DNA of 64,000 bases, from contig CAYJKQ010000004.1 of NCBI GenBank assembly GCA_964370815.1, forward strand, positions 1 through 64,000. Reading direction: 5' to 3'. Shown piece by piece: positions 55,846 through 64,000 of this stretch. The position numbers and the translations under genes are program-made. Source of the DNA: UBA12087 sp964370815. GTDB taxonomy: Bacteria; Chloroflexota; Anaerolineae; Anaerolineales; Villigracilaceae. How positions within the stretch are numbered: position 1 is the stretch's first letter; each line of letters begins with the position of its first letter. The notes beneath the pieces are model-generated. The model ran no database searches. It was not told the origin of the DNA and saw nothing but the letters and a program-made list of their open reading frames with translations.

Positions 55846-56999
55846 TGCAGATTTCGCGCTTTCGCAACTAATACTGGTAATTGTGCCAGGAATTTTTCGA
55901 CTTCATCAACCGTTGATGCTTTCCCAAGAGTTATCCGCAAAGAGCCCAAACCCCATTCGGCGGGTAAATGCAAGAGGTTGATTATTTCAGATGGTTCCGG
56001 ATTACCTGTTTTACAAGCTGAGCCAGATGAACAGGCAAAACCCGCTGAATCTAAAAGAGTTAATAATAAATTGCCATCCACCCCTTTGAAGACAAAAGAA
56101 CAATGATTGGGTAAGCGCTGCTCAAAATGACCGGTCAATTTCGAGTCAGGGATATTTTCTAGAACACATCCAATGATCCGATCCCGCATGGGTTTTACAT
56201 GGGCTGTCCTCAGTTCACGTTCAATTTCGGTCAGTCTCAAAGCCTCTGCAAACCCAACAATATAAGGAACATTTTGGGTTCCTGCACGTAACCCGGATTC
56301 CTGACCGCCTCCGGTTTGAACAGGAATTATTAGGGTACCTTTCCGAACATAGAGGACTCCAACGCCTTTTGGTCCATAAAATTTATGCCCACCCAACGAT
56401 AAAAGATCCACTCCCAGAACATCCACATTTAAAGGAAGATAAGCCGCTGCTTGGACAGCATCTGTATGTAATAATACTCCTTGCTTATGGCAAAGCTCCG
56501 AAATCTTACTGATCGGATTGATCGTACCAATTTCATTATTCGCCAGCATAACTGATACCAAGGCTGTTTTATTACTAATCGCATGAGCAATTGTTTGAGG
56601 CAACACCATGCCATACTCATCCACTTCCATCCACCCAACTTCAAATCCGAACAATTCTGCCAGTTGTCCTGCAGTTTTGCTTACGGCATGGTGTTCAGCC
56701 TGGCTGGTGAGGATCTGGTTTTTATTTTTGTTTTCTCGCATGGCCAGACCAGCTCCACGTAATGCGAGGTTATCTGATTCAGAACCGCAGGAAGTAAAGA
56801 ATATTTCATCCGGTTGGCATTTTAGAACACCTGCAACTGTTTCACGGGCAGCTTCAATTGCATTTTCAGCCATTTGCCCGAGTCGATGTATTGAAGAAGG
56901 ATTCCCAAATGCATTATTGAAATACGGCAACATAGACTGGAAAACTCGTTCATCCAATGGTGTAGTGGCAGCATAATCGAGATAAATGGTTTCTTCCAT
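55842..56999 (-). CDS. iscS: Cysteine desulfurase (NifS/IscS family)
   Basis: This 385-aa PLP enzyme has the start MEETIYLDYAATTPLDERV, the PLP lysine in SLGGHKFYGPKGVGVLY and the persulfide Cys in ACSSGSACKTGNPEPS. It provides sulfur for the adjacent MnmA and perhaps for Fe-S clusters. No iscU or iscR adjoins. Confidence 0.94.
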   Translation of the reverse strand: MEETIYLDYAATTPLDERVFQSMLPYFNNAFGNPSSIHRLGQMAENAIEAARETVAGVLKCQPDEIFFTSCGSESDNLALRGAGLAMRENKNKNQILTSQAEHHAVSKTAGQLAELFGFEVGWMEVDEYGMVLPQTIAHAISNKTALVSVMLANNEIGTINPISKISELCHKQGVLLHTDAVQAAAYLPLNVDVLGVDLLSLGGHKFYGPKGVGVLYVRKGTLIIPVQTGGGQESGLRAGTQNVPYIVGFAEALRLTEIERELRTAHVKPMRDRIIGCVLENIPDSKLTGHFEQRLPNHCSFVFKGVDGNLLLTLLDSAGFACSSGSACKTGNPEPSEIINLLHLPAEWGLGSLRITLGKASTVDEVEKFLAQLPVLVAKARNLQ

Positions 57000-57114
57000 A
57001 TTTTCACCTGATTTATTAGATTTTGAGATTATAGCACGTCAGAAGTCTTCACCAAACTCTCCTTTTTGGAGAACAGCCTTAAAGGAAAAACCAGATGGAA
57101 AACTGAACAAAACA

Positions 57115-57148
57115 AACGGCGCACCAGGGAAAACCAAGGTGCGCCGTT
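57115..57148 (-). terminator. Intrinsic terminator of the DUF2917 gene
   Basis: AACGGCGCACC and GGTGCGCCGTT form a perfect 11-bp stem with a 12-base loop, followed on the minus strand by TTTGTTTTG. It lies 30 bases after the DUF2917 stop. Confidence 0.85.
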
Positions 57149-57178
57149 ATAGAGGGGAGGAGGAAATATTTTTAGTAT

Positions 57179-57442
57179 TTAATTATTTCTGGCTTTATCC
57201 AGGGACACTATTTTGAATTCAACCTCGCGCAAAGCTTCAATCAAGACTCTACCTTGTTTCTTTACAACCATATTCTGACCCGGAGTAAGCAAATAATCCC
57301 GGAAATCTCCTGATTGAGTTACCCACAGGATTCCCTTTTCACATGAAAGGGTCATACCTGGTCTTGTTTTCTTAATCCTTAAGATATCATTCTTTTCCAA
57401 ATGTTTTCTTTCTTTAGCACTCGAGTTTGACATTATGTTCAT
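57179..57442 (-). CDS. DUF2917-family protein
   Basis: This 87-aa protein has the DUF2917 pattern: GMTLSCEKGILWVTQSGDFRDYLLTPGQ and GRVLIEALREVEF, a small cupin-like beta fold. SD AAGGAGAATAC precedes the ATG. It is divergent from a MocR-type regulator, 168 bases away, which probably controls it. Function unknown. Confidence 0.8.
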   Translation of the reverse strand: MNIMSNSSAKERKHLEKNDILRIKKTRPGMTLSCEKGILWVTQSGDFRDYLLTPGQNMVVKKQGRVLIEALREVEFKIVSLDKARNN

Positions 57443-57480
57443 TTGTATTCTCCTTCAACCGTGGTTATCCGGTGTCATTA

Positions 57481-57584
57481 GTATCTCATGTACGGAGATA
57501 TTGATACAGATGCACATTTCTCCAATTGTAACCATAACAGTTTATAATATTGGTAACTGTATACTAACAATTATCTAAAACTGT
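57481..57584. promoter_or_regulatory. Shared DUF2917/MocR promoter region with repeated ACTGT words
   Basis: ACAGTT (57537-57542) and AACTGT (57555-57560) form an inverted repeat and a further AAACTGT lies at 57578-57584. On the minus strand TTGTTA and TTATAA are 17 bases apart across the same stretch. TATCTC and GAGATA (57482-57500) make a separate inverted repeat. MocR proteins bind repeats in such divergent regions. Confidence 0.4.
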
Positions 57585-57610
57585 GCTTTTTTTCAGGAAT
57601 GAGAGGGCAA

Positions 57611-59059
57611 ATGCAATCGAGAGATCATGACTCATCAAGAAAAGGATACCTTTACGAAGAAATAGCCAATAATATACGCGAATCAATCACCCATGGAACT
57701 TTTCGCCCAGGTGAACGAATCCCATCTGTACGTCAGATGAGCAAGAAGAACGGTGTCAGTGTCACAACAATTTTACAGGCTTACCAGGTATTGGAAGAAC
57801 AAGGATTGATTGAATCTCTCCCTCAATCCGGATATTATGTCTGTATAAATGAAAATATAAAATTACCGGAACCCGAGATATCCACTCCAAGCAAGGATCC
57901 CAGCCAGGTGAGTCTTCATGATCTTATCATGATGATCCTCAGGGATACACAGAACCCCAACCTGGCTCAACTTGGTGCAGCTCTACCAAACCTTGATCTG
58001 ATGCCAATCGAGCAGCTTAATAAGATTTTTCTTGAATTGAGTCGACAGGGTGATCGTGAGATGCATCAATATTGTTTACCACTCGGATTGGAGTCGCTTC
58101 GGTTACAAATTGCTAAACGTGAAATTCACAGTGGATGCCACCTTTCTCCAGACGATATCCTGATCACATCAGGTTGCACAGAAGCGATTGATTTATGCCT
58201 GTATGCAATATGTCGCCCTGGGGACATTGTTGCAGTGGAAGCTCCCATGTATTTTGGAACTTTACAGAGCCTGGAAGTGCATGGATTGCGAGCCCTTGAG
58301 ATACCCACAGATCCAAGAACAGGGATAGGATTGGATGCTCTCCAATTTGCCATTGAACACAATCCAATCCGTGCCGTAATGGTCAGTTCAAACTTCAGTA
58401 ACCCATTGGGTGGATGCATGTCACCTGAAAAGAAAAAGGAATTGGTCAACCTTCTTGCACGACATGATATTCCATTGATAGATAATGATATATCTGGAGA
58501 AATTCATTTCGGGGATAAAAGGCCAGTTGTGACAAAGGCATTCGACAAAAAAGGTCTGGTATTAATGTGTTCCTCATTTTCGAAAGACATCAGTCCAGCT
58601 TTGCGGGTTGGGTGGGTTACTCCCGGGAGATATAAGAATGAGATTGAATGGTTGAAATTCACAAACAGTATAGCAACCCCAACTTTGTCTCAAATGACAG
58701 TAGCACGATTTATGGAGACCGGGAAATATGATCACCATCTGAGGAGATTAAGGCGTTCTTATGCGAGTAATGTCACCTTGATGTCTCAGGCAGTAATGCG
58801 ATACTTCCCACCGGAAACCCGTGTCACACGTCCTTCCGGTGGGTTTATTCTTTGGGTGCAATTACCTGAAGGAATTGATTCTCTCGAGTTATACAAAGAA
58901 GCTTTAAAAGGAGGCATAACAATCACTCCAGGTTATATTTTTTCACCCACGAACCAATTTTATAATTTTATCCGGTTGAATGCTGCCAATTGGTCATACA
59001 CAATTGAGCGCGCCCTCGATAATCTGGGCGGGATGGTGTGTCAACAACCAAAAATATAA
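57611..59059 (+). CDS. MocR-type regulator (GntR HTH fused to aminotransferase fold)
   Basis: This 482-aa protein has a GntR winged helix at residues 10-80 (YEEIANNIRESITHGTFRPGERIPSVRQM, shown here by its start YEEIANN and VSVTTILQAYQVLEEQGLIE). A class I aminotransferase domain follows, with a PLP-binding Lys in SSFSKDISPALRVGWV and TSGCTEAIDLCL. MocR proteins sense PLP or amino compounds. The ATG at 57611 has GAGAGGG before it; an ATG at 57599 is the alternative. It faces the DUF2917 gene. Confidence 0.88.
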   Translation: MQSRDHDSSRKGYLYEEIANNIRESITHGTFRPGERIPSVRQMSKKNGVSVTTILQAYQVLEEQGLIESLPQSGYYVCINENIKLPEPEISTPSKDPSQVSLHDLIMMILRDTQNPNLAQLGAALPNLDLMPIEQLNKIFLELSRQGDREMHQYCLPLGLESLRLQIAKREIHSGCHLSPDDILITSGCTEAIDLCLYAICRPGDIVAVEAPMYFGTLQSLEVHGLRALEIPTDPRTGIGLDALQFAIEHNPIRAVMVSSNFSNPLGGCMSPEKKKELVNLLARHDIPLIDNDISGEIHFGDKRPVVTKAFDKKGLVLMCSSFSKDISPALRVGWVTPGRYKNEIEWLKFTNSIATPTLSQMTVARFMETGKYDHHLRRLRRSYASNVTLMSQAVMRYFPPETRVTRPSGGFILWVQLPEGIDSLELYKEALKGGITITPGYIFSPTNQFYNFIRLNAANWSYTIERALDNLGGMVCQQPKI

Positions 59060-59122
59060 TAACTTCTGGTTATCCGGGATCAATTCAATTTACCTGAACT
59101 TTATCGCAGTGCCTACCTCTGT

Positions 59123-59128
59123 TATAAT
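59123..59128 (+). promoter_or_regulatory. -10 element ahead of the phosphohexomutase gene
   Basis: A consensus TATAAT, with a weak TTTATC 17 bases upstream, lies 127 bases before the start codon. Confidence 0.35.
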
Positions 59129-59254
59129 ATTTTCCGTATGGGTATCTTTTCTGTATTAATTAAGGAGAAGATGGAGCATGTGGCGAATTTGAATTCACGC
59201 CTCTATTTTGGTTAAAAAACTCAATCCTATTTGGGAAAACCACTGGAGAACATA

Positions 59255-60679
59255 ATGGATTTTAAAATAAAATTTGGCACAGATGGTTGGCGCGGTATGA
59301 TCGCTGAAGATTACACCTTCAATAACGTCCGCAGGTGTGCTCAAGGATTCGCATCCTACCTTTTATCTCTTGATCATAAGGGTGCCCGGGTTGTTATCGG
59401 TCACGATAAACGTTTTGCGTCTGAAAATTTTGCAGCCGCGGCTGCCGAAGTCCTGGCCGCGAATGGATTTTATGTCCTTTTAACCAATGGGCCTACTCCT
59501 ACTCCAGTTATATCGCATGCTGTTGTTGTTCGCAAAGCTGTCGGAGCTATCAATATTACAGCATCACATAACCCCCCAACGGATAATGGATTCAAAGTTC
59601 GTGATGAAAATGGAGGCGCTATCGCTCCCGAAGGACTAAAGAAAATCGAAGATCTGATACCCGATGATATCTCCGGTGTCAAATTAATGACATTTTCTGA
59701 AGCTGAAAAAGCGGGACTGATCACTAAATTTGATGCCGCACCGGATTATATTCAGCACCTGAAGAAATTAATTGATATTGAACCTATCAAAGCTTCCGGT
59801 TTAACTGTAATGGTGGATGCAATGTGGGGTAATGGTGCAGGATGGTTCAAACACCTGCTTGAGGGAGGAAAAACCCGGGTAATCGAAATCCACAATACAC
59901 GCAATCCTTCTTTTCCTGAAATGAAACGTCCTGAGCCAATCCCACCCAATATCGATATGGGATTGAAGGCTACCCTGGATAATCAGGCAGATGTCCTATT
60001 GATTCTGGATGGGGATGCTGACAGGGTCGGATTGGGTGATGAGAATGGGATCTTTATCAATCAATTACAGGCATTTGGTTTACTGGCTTACTACCTTCTC
60101 GAAATTCGAAATCTGCGGGGACCTATTGTCAAAACTTTGTCTACAACTACCATGTTAAACAAGTTGGGCAAGATCTATAATGTTCCGGTTTATGAAACTG
60201 GTGTTGGGTTCAAATATGTGGCTCCCAAGATGCAAGAAGTCGATGCCTTGATCGGAGGGGAAGAAAGTGGTGGTTACGCATTTCGAGGGAATGTTCCCGA
60301 ACGTGATGGGATCCTGGCTGGACTATATTTTCTCGATTTTATGGTGAAAACAGGTAAAAAACCATCTGAATTGTTAATTATGCTTTTTGATAAAGTGGGA
60401 GGTCCTCATTATTACGACCGGATCGATACAACTTTCAAAGGTGATCGCAAGTCACGCGAAGAATTAATTCTAGCATCCCACCCTCTCAACATTGGTGGAT
60501 TAAAGGTAACAAATTTTATTACTGTGGATGGTTTCCAATTTATTCTGGAAGATGGCGGATGGATGCTGATTCGCTTTAGTGGTACTGAACCAATCATGCG
60601 TGTTTATTGTGAAACGATGCATGCTGAAAAAGTACAGGCAATTCTGCAAGATGGTCTCAAAATTGCCGGGATAAAATAG
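59255..60679 (+). CDS. Phosphoglucomutase/phosphomannomutase family protein
   Basis: This 474-aa enzyme has the active-site phosphoserine loop INITASHNPPTDNGFKV, the Mg site LILDGDADRVGLGD, the sugar loop GGEESGGYAF and the phosphate-binding RFSGTEPIMRVY. It interconverts hexose 1- and 6-phosphates; glucose, mannose or glucosamine preference is not decided. The start at 59255 (MDFKIKFGTDGW) matches the family. Confidence 0.93.
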   Translation: MDFKIKFGTDGWRGMIAEDYTFNNVRRCAQGFASYLLSLDHKGARVVIGHDKRFASENFAAAAAEVLAANGFYVLLTNGPTPTPVISHAVVVRKAVGAINITASHNPPTDNGFKVRDENGGAIAPEGLKKIEDLIPDDISGVKLMTFSEAEKAGLITKFDAAPDYIQHLKKLIDIEPIKASGLTVMVDAMWGNGAGWFKHLLEGGKTRVIEIHNTRNPSFPEMKRPEPIPPNIDMGLKATLDNQADVLLILDGDADRVGLGDENGIFINQLQAFGLLAYYLLEIRNLRGPIVKTLSTTTMLNKLGKIYNVPVYETGVGFKYVAPKMQEVDALIGGEESGGYAFRGNVPERDGILAGLYFLDFMVKTGKKPSELLIMLFDKVGGPHYYDRIDTTFKGDRKSREELILASHPLNIGGLKVTNFITVDGFQFILEDGGWMLIRFSGTEPIMRVYCETMHAEKVQAILQDGLKIAGIK

Positions 60680-60807
60680 TTGGAAACTTGCTGTTGTTAA
60701 TTCTACAAATCTAAAAAATAACAGGATGAAAACTCCAACGGATGTTAAGTCATAGCAACTGATAGTTTGTTATATTAAGCTTTAGAAAAGATTATAATGG
60801 ACTTGAA

Positions 60808-61659
60808 ATGCCTTTGGAACTCGTAGATACACATTGCCATTTGGACTTTAATAAATTTGATAACGACCGAAATGAAGTAATCTTGCGAGCTCAAACTGCT
60901 GGACTGACACATATGCTCATTCCTGGCGTCACGATAGAATCCAGCCGCATGGCTGTCAAGTTGTCTGAGAACAATCCAGCATTGTTCTCTGCAATTGGTA
61001 TTCAACCTAATGATGCCCTGACTTGGAATGATCATAGCATCAGTGACCTGATACAACTTTATAGTTCCAATAACAATCCGCCCTCTTCAGAAAGGAAAAA
61101 GATCGTTGCGATCGGTGAAATTGGGTTGGATTATTATTGGGATGCTGCCCCGCAAGCACATCAAAAGAGTATCCTTTTTGAACAATTGCAAATCGCAGCC
61201 AGGTTTTCTTTGCCAGCTATTTTGCACCTTCGCGAGAAGCAGGATGCAGAACATGGTTTATGCTCAGAGGACTTATTGGAAATTCTTTCCAATTGGACAA
61301 ATTTATTAATATCTACAAAGAACCCAATATCCAGTCATCCCGGAGTACTACACTCATTTAGTGGTAATATCGAGACAGCGCATAAAGCAATTCAATTGGG
61401 TTTTTTAATCGGTGTCACCGGACCAGTTACTTTTACAAACGCAAAGAAACGACAGGATCTAATTGCTTCAATACCGCTCGAACATTTACTTTTGGAAACT
61501 GACGCTCCTTATCTTTCCCCGCATCCAAAGCGCGGGCAGCGCAATGAACCTGCCAACATTCATTACATGGCGACCAAAGTTGCAGAACTACATAAGGAAT
61601 CCCTGGCAAGAGTTGCAGAACAAACCTGCATGAATGCCAAAATATTATTTAATTGGTGA
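60808..61659 (+). CDS. tatD: TatD-family metal-dependent hydrolase/DNase
   Basis: This 283-aa TIM-barrel protein has VDTHCHLDFNKFD, IGEIGLDYYWD, a HSFSGN-like segment and LLLETDAPYLSP, which supply the two-metal site. TatD proteins are 3'-5' exonucleases or D-amino-acyl hydrolases. It is followed closely by the polyprenyl synthase gene. Confidence 0.92.
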   Translation: MPLELVDTHCHLDFNKFDNDRNEVILRAQTAGLTHMLIPGVTIESSRMAVKLSENNPALFSAIGIQPNDALTWNDHSISDLIQLYSSNNNPPSSERKKIVAIGEIGLDYYWDAAPQAHQKSILFEQLQIAARFSLPAILHLREKQDAEHGLCSEDLLEILSNWTNLLISTKNPISSHPGVLHSFSGNIETAHKAIQLGFLIGVTGPVTFTNAKKRQDLIASIPLEHLLLETDAPYLSPHPKRGQRNEPANIHYMATKVAELHKESLARVAEQTCMNAKILFNW

Positions 61660-61684
61660 ATATTTGAGTCAACATCCCTTTACG

Positions 61685-62632
61685 ATGCCTATCCAGGCAT
61701 CAATTCAAGAAGTAGAAGAGTTGATGCGCCTGCAAGCCCATGGTCGTCACCCTGAGCTTCAAGCGGTATTCGATCATCTTATTGTTGCAGGCGGCAAACG
61801 CATTCGTCCTGCTTTAGTGTTATTAACTGGTAATATGCTAGGCGCTGATCATGATCGACTCATAACAACAGCCGCAGCAGTTGAATTGCTTCACACAGCT
61901 ACTCTTGTTCACGATGACCTGATCGATGGCGCATTGTTGAGACGCGGCAACCCAACCTTAAATTCTCACTGGTCACCTGCAGCGACTGTTTTAACTGGAG
62001 ATTTTATTTTCGCACGTGCAGCCAAACTTGCAGCCAATACAGACTGTCTGCCTTTGATGAAACTATTCGCTGAAACTCTCGCTATCATCGTAAATGGGGA
62101 ACTAACTCAATTATTCTCAAGCCAGGGTAACGCAAACCGGGAAAACTATGATCAACGTATATATGCGAAAACTGCTTCCCTTTTTGAAATGTCCAGCCGC
62201 GCTGCCGCCATGATCAGCCCGGTTGAGCAAGTTATCGTTGAGAAAATGCAAGAGTTTGGTCGAAATATTGGAATGGCATTCCAGATCCTGGATGATATTC
62301 TGGATTTTACAGGAGAACAAGAATTTGTTGGAAAGCCCGTTGGTTCTGATCTACTCCAAGGTCTTGTTACTTTGCCAACACTTTACTATATCAAAAATTA
62401 TCCGGATGATATAAATGTTACAGCACTTCTTAATGGAGATTTCTCAACTCAACCTGATGCAATGGTCGAATTGGTGCAATCCATACGATCAAGCGAATGC
62501 ATCAACCTGGCACTCAATGATGCCAGATCACTTGTGGAAAGTGTGATTATTCTCCTCAAAGATATGCCTGCAGGGGAAGAAAGACAAGCTCTCGAAGAGC
62601 TGGCTTGGTATATAGTTGACCGTAATCTCTAA
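61685..62632 (+). CDS. Polyprenyl diphosphate synthase
   Basis: This protein of about 315 aa has the two aspartate-rich motifs LVHDDLIDGALLRRG and ILDDILDFTG, and AGGKRIRPALVLL for IPP binding. It makes a long-chain prenyl diphosphate, probably for menaquinone. Residues before the first DDxxD (LLHTATL) lack bulky aromatic blocks, compatible with longer chains. An upstream ATG at 61634 overlaps tatD by 26 bases and is the alternative start. Confidence 0.92.
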   Translation: MPIQASIQEVEELMRLQAHGRHPELQAVFDHLIVAGGKRIRPALVLLTGNMLGADHDRLITTAAAVELLHTATLVHDDLIDGALLRRGNPTLNSHWSPAATVLTGDFIFARAAKLAANTDCLPLMKLFAETLAIIVNGELTQLFSSQGNANRENYDQRIYAKTASLFEMSSRAAAMISPVEQVIVEKMQEFGRNIGMAFQILDDILDFTGEQEFVGKPVGSDLLQGLVTLPTLYYIKNYPDDINVTALLNGDFSTQPDAMVELVQSIRSSECINLALNDARSLVESVIILLKDMPAGEERQALEELAWYIVDRNL

Positions 62633-62642
62633 AATTTAGAAT

Positions 62643-63080
62643 ATGCAGAAATACCTTCCAAGTAAAATCATATGGGTTGGAATTTTAATTTCCCTCATTT
62701 CCATACTCGCCAATCTAATCTTCTTCGCTCTAACAAAAGCGTTCGGAGAACAATACATCATTCCATTATCTGATGTGCCCATGGTTACCGGTCCAATGCC
62801 GACTGTAATGGTTTTCCTGGTAACTTTTCTGGCAAGTTTTTTTGCTACAGCGCTGTACTGTTTACTAGCTAAAATTACACCTAAAGCTATCCTGCCACCA
62901 TTTCTATCAATAACAGGTACAGCTCTTCTTGTTTCATTTGGTGGACCAATGGAACTCACTGCCACTTTAATGCAGACCAAAATCTTATTAAGCATGATGC
63001 ATATTATTGCAGCCCTTATCATCATTGGGGGTTTTTATATCTATCACAGGCAATTGCAAAATTCAACTACTAAATTATAG
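62643..63080 (+). CDS. Four-helix membrane protein (DUF6069-like)
   Basis: This 145-aa protein has four hydrophobic segments (IIWVGILISLISILANLIFF; MVFLVTFLASFFATALYCLL; PPFLSITGTALLVSFGG; IIAALIIIGGFYIY). It resembles the uncharacterised DUF6069 group. It starts 10 bases after the prenyl synthase. Function unknown. Confidence 0.65.
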   Translation: MQKYLPSKIIWVGILISLISILANLIFFALTKAFGEQYIIPLSDVPMVTGPMPTVMVFLVTFLASFFATALYCLLAKITPKAILPPFLSITGTALLVSFGGPMELTATLMQTKILLSMMHIIAALIIIGGFYIYHRQLQNSTTKL

Positions 63081-63111
63081 TTATGGTTTTAATGCAATTA
63101 AATTAAGAATA

Positions 63112-63139
63112 AAAATTCCCGTCTTCTGAAGGGAATTTT
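63112..63139. terminator. Bidirectional terminator between the DUF6069-like gene and the tRNA operon
   Basis: AAAATTCCC (63112-63120) pairs with GGGAATTTT (63131-63139); the minus strand continues TTTTATTCTT. It ends the tRNA operon just after tRNA-Cys. Confidence 0.75.
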
Positions 63140-63145
63140 CTTAAG

Positions 63146-63216
63146 AGGCGTCGACGGGATTCGAACCCGTGATAAGGGTTTTGCAGACCCATGCCTTACC
63201 ACTTGGCCACGACGCC
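63146..63216 (-). tRNA. tRNA-Cys (GCA)
   Basis: A 71-nt cloverleaf: acceptor stem GGCGTCG with CGACGCC, TTCGAAT T-loop core, anticodon loop TCTGCAAAA with anticodon GCA. It is the last gene of a three-tRNA unit; the CCA end is not encoded. Confidence 0.95.
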
Positions 63217-63286
63217 AATAAAATCATTAAATTGAAAATTGTCGATTGACTGTATGCTGGCATCAATCGGCAATCCTCAATCTCAG

Positions 63287-63358
<72 letters not shown>

Positions 63359-63385
63359 AATTCTTACCTCGTACAAGTACGAGAG

Positions 63386-63458
63386 TGCCGAGAGACAGAA
63401 TCGAACTGACGACACTGCGATTTTCAGTCGCATGCTCTACCAACTGAGCTATCTCGGC
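63386..63458 (-). tRNA. tRNA-Phe (GAA)
   Basis: A 73-nt cloverleaf: acceptor GCCGAGA with TCTCGGC, D-arm TAGCTCAGTTGGTAGAGCA, anticodon loop ACTGAAAAT with GAA and T-loop GTTCGATTC. It is the first gene of the tRNA unit. CCA is not encoded. Confidence 0.96.
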
Positions 63459-63785
63459 AGGAGTTTATTATGGTCCGAGAAGATTGTGAGGCTTACCGGA
63501 TTTCGTTCTTTTTCTTAATCAAGCGGGTGTGATTTTACACGGACTGGAAGAGATTGTCAAGCGAGCCCATTGACCGTGTTATTTAAACTTGAAAAGTGAA
63601 CAGTTTAAAGCTGAAAACTGGACGCCTTGGAAGGTGGGTTTGAAATGGTTTAAAGATGAAAAGTGGATACGAGTATGTGAATTTGACCATAAGAACGAGT
63701 TGGCTTACAATCGTATTTTCAATATTAAGGTTCTATTATCCGATATGAAGATCCACAATTTCGATAGTAATTTAAAGGAGAAACC
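63459..63785. other. Region between the tRNA operon and ridA
   Basis: It holds the tRNA promoter on the minus strand. On the plus strand a 66-codon frame (TTG at 63589) runs into ridA, but it has no ribosome site or family resemblance and is not accepted as a gene. Confidence 0.5.
63532..63560 (-). promoter_or_regulatory. Strong promoter of the tRNA operon
   Basis: Consensus TTGACA (63555-63560), exactly 17 bases, then TAAAAT (63532-63537), about 73 bases ahead of tRNA-Phe on the minus strand. This is the best promoter match in the window. Confidence 0.85.
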
Positions 63786-64000
63786 ATGACAAAGAATATT
63801 ATTAAAACAAATAGAGCCCCTGCCGCATTAGGACCTTATTCTGTAGCCATCCAATCAGATACACTCGTCTTTACAAGCGGACAGGTCGGAATAGACCCGG
63901 TCAATGGAGAGATGGTAGCTGGAGGCATTGAAGGTCAAACCCGGCAGGTACTTATAAACTTAAAAAATGTATTGGAAGCTTCAGGATCTGGGTTGGAATT
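63786..64000 (+). CDS. ridA: RidA/YjgF-family enamine/imine deaminase (C-terminus beyond window)
   Basis: The visible 71 residues start MTKNIIKTNRAPAALGPYS and include LVFTSGQVGIDPVNGEM and QVLINLKNVLEASG, the typical N-terminal half of RidA. The SD AAAGGAG precedes the ATG. RidA proteins hydrolyse reactive enamine/imine intermediates of PLP enzymes. About half of the gene lies outside the window. Confidence 0.93.
   Translation, partial: MTKNIIKTNRAPAALGPYSVAIQSDTLVFTSGQVGIDPVNGEMVAGGIEGQTRQVLINLKNVLEASGSGLE

Noticed and set aside
63589..63789. 66-codon frame from TTG just ahead of ridA
   Set aside because: No ribosome-binding site, unusual composition, no family resemblance, and it runs over the ridA SD and start.

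Overview
The window is a bacterial chromosome segment that reads most like Chloroflexota, probably class Anaerolineae. The grounds are the mevalonate-pathway genes, an alternative complex III (ACIII) cluster next to a caa3-type oxidase, a cytochrome bd oxidase, a MenA-like prenyltransferase and many T/P/E-rich extracytoplasmic tails. This is inferred from gene content; no 16S rRNA or marker tree is available here. Genes are densely packed on both strands. I see no insertion sequence, prophage or CRISPR array.

Layout. 1-2.1 kb: the 5' part of a secreted zinc protease with 96-residue tandem repeats (minus strand, cut by the window edge), preceded by two diverged copies of a small repeat/ORF. 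2.25-5.0 kb: mevalonate decarboxylase and mevalonate kinase, then a decayed HAD phosphatase. 5.1-8.1 kb: a two-gene glutamine-dependent NAD synthetase and an MFS exporter. 8.2-10.7 kb: cydAB with a clear promoter and terminator. 10.75-18.85 kb (minus): ACIII with split ActB and extra c-type cytochromes. 19.1-24.8 kb (plus): divergent caa3 oxidase (A2-type subunit I, subunit III with a IV-like N-terminus) plus SCO, a cupredoxin-like protein and SURF1. Together this is a branched aerobic respiratory chain: menaquinol can go to bd oxidase directly, or through ACIII to the caa3 oxidase.

24.9-36.3 kb: a lipoprotein, a UbiA-type prenyltransferase, a SWIM mini-protein, an L,D-transpeptidase, an orphan DNA methyltransferase, a response regulator lacking its phosphorylation residues, a thioesterase, ribosomal protein L9 with an acidic tail, a RodZ-like protein with two HTH domains, RimO and a membrane-anchored repeat protein. 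36.4-47.4 kb: MurJ, a lone histidine ammonia-lyase, a cold-shock protein with a structured leader, an unusual GH13 protein, a hemolysin-III protein, a YigZ protein, a DUF302 protein and TypA. 47.6-57 kb: yebC-ruvC-ruvA-ABC-F, a CDF transporter, a GNAT-like protein and the iscS-mnmA pair. 57.1-64 kb: a DUF2917 gene divergent from a MocR regulator, phosphohexomutase, tatD, a polyprenyl diphosphate synthase, a small membrane protein, a Phe-Gly-Cys tRNA operon (minus), and the start of ridA.

No single novel defence or mobile system stands out. The most unusual items are the respiratory gene architecture, the phosphorylation-dead regulator with repeated upstream sites, the paired small repeats near 1.7-2.1 kb, the divergent GH13 protein and the orphan methyltransferase. 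Start codons were chosen from visible Shine-Dalgarno sequences and family starts; several differ from the longest possible ORF.
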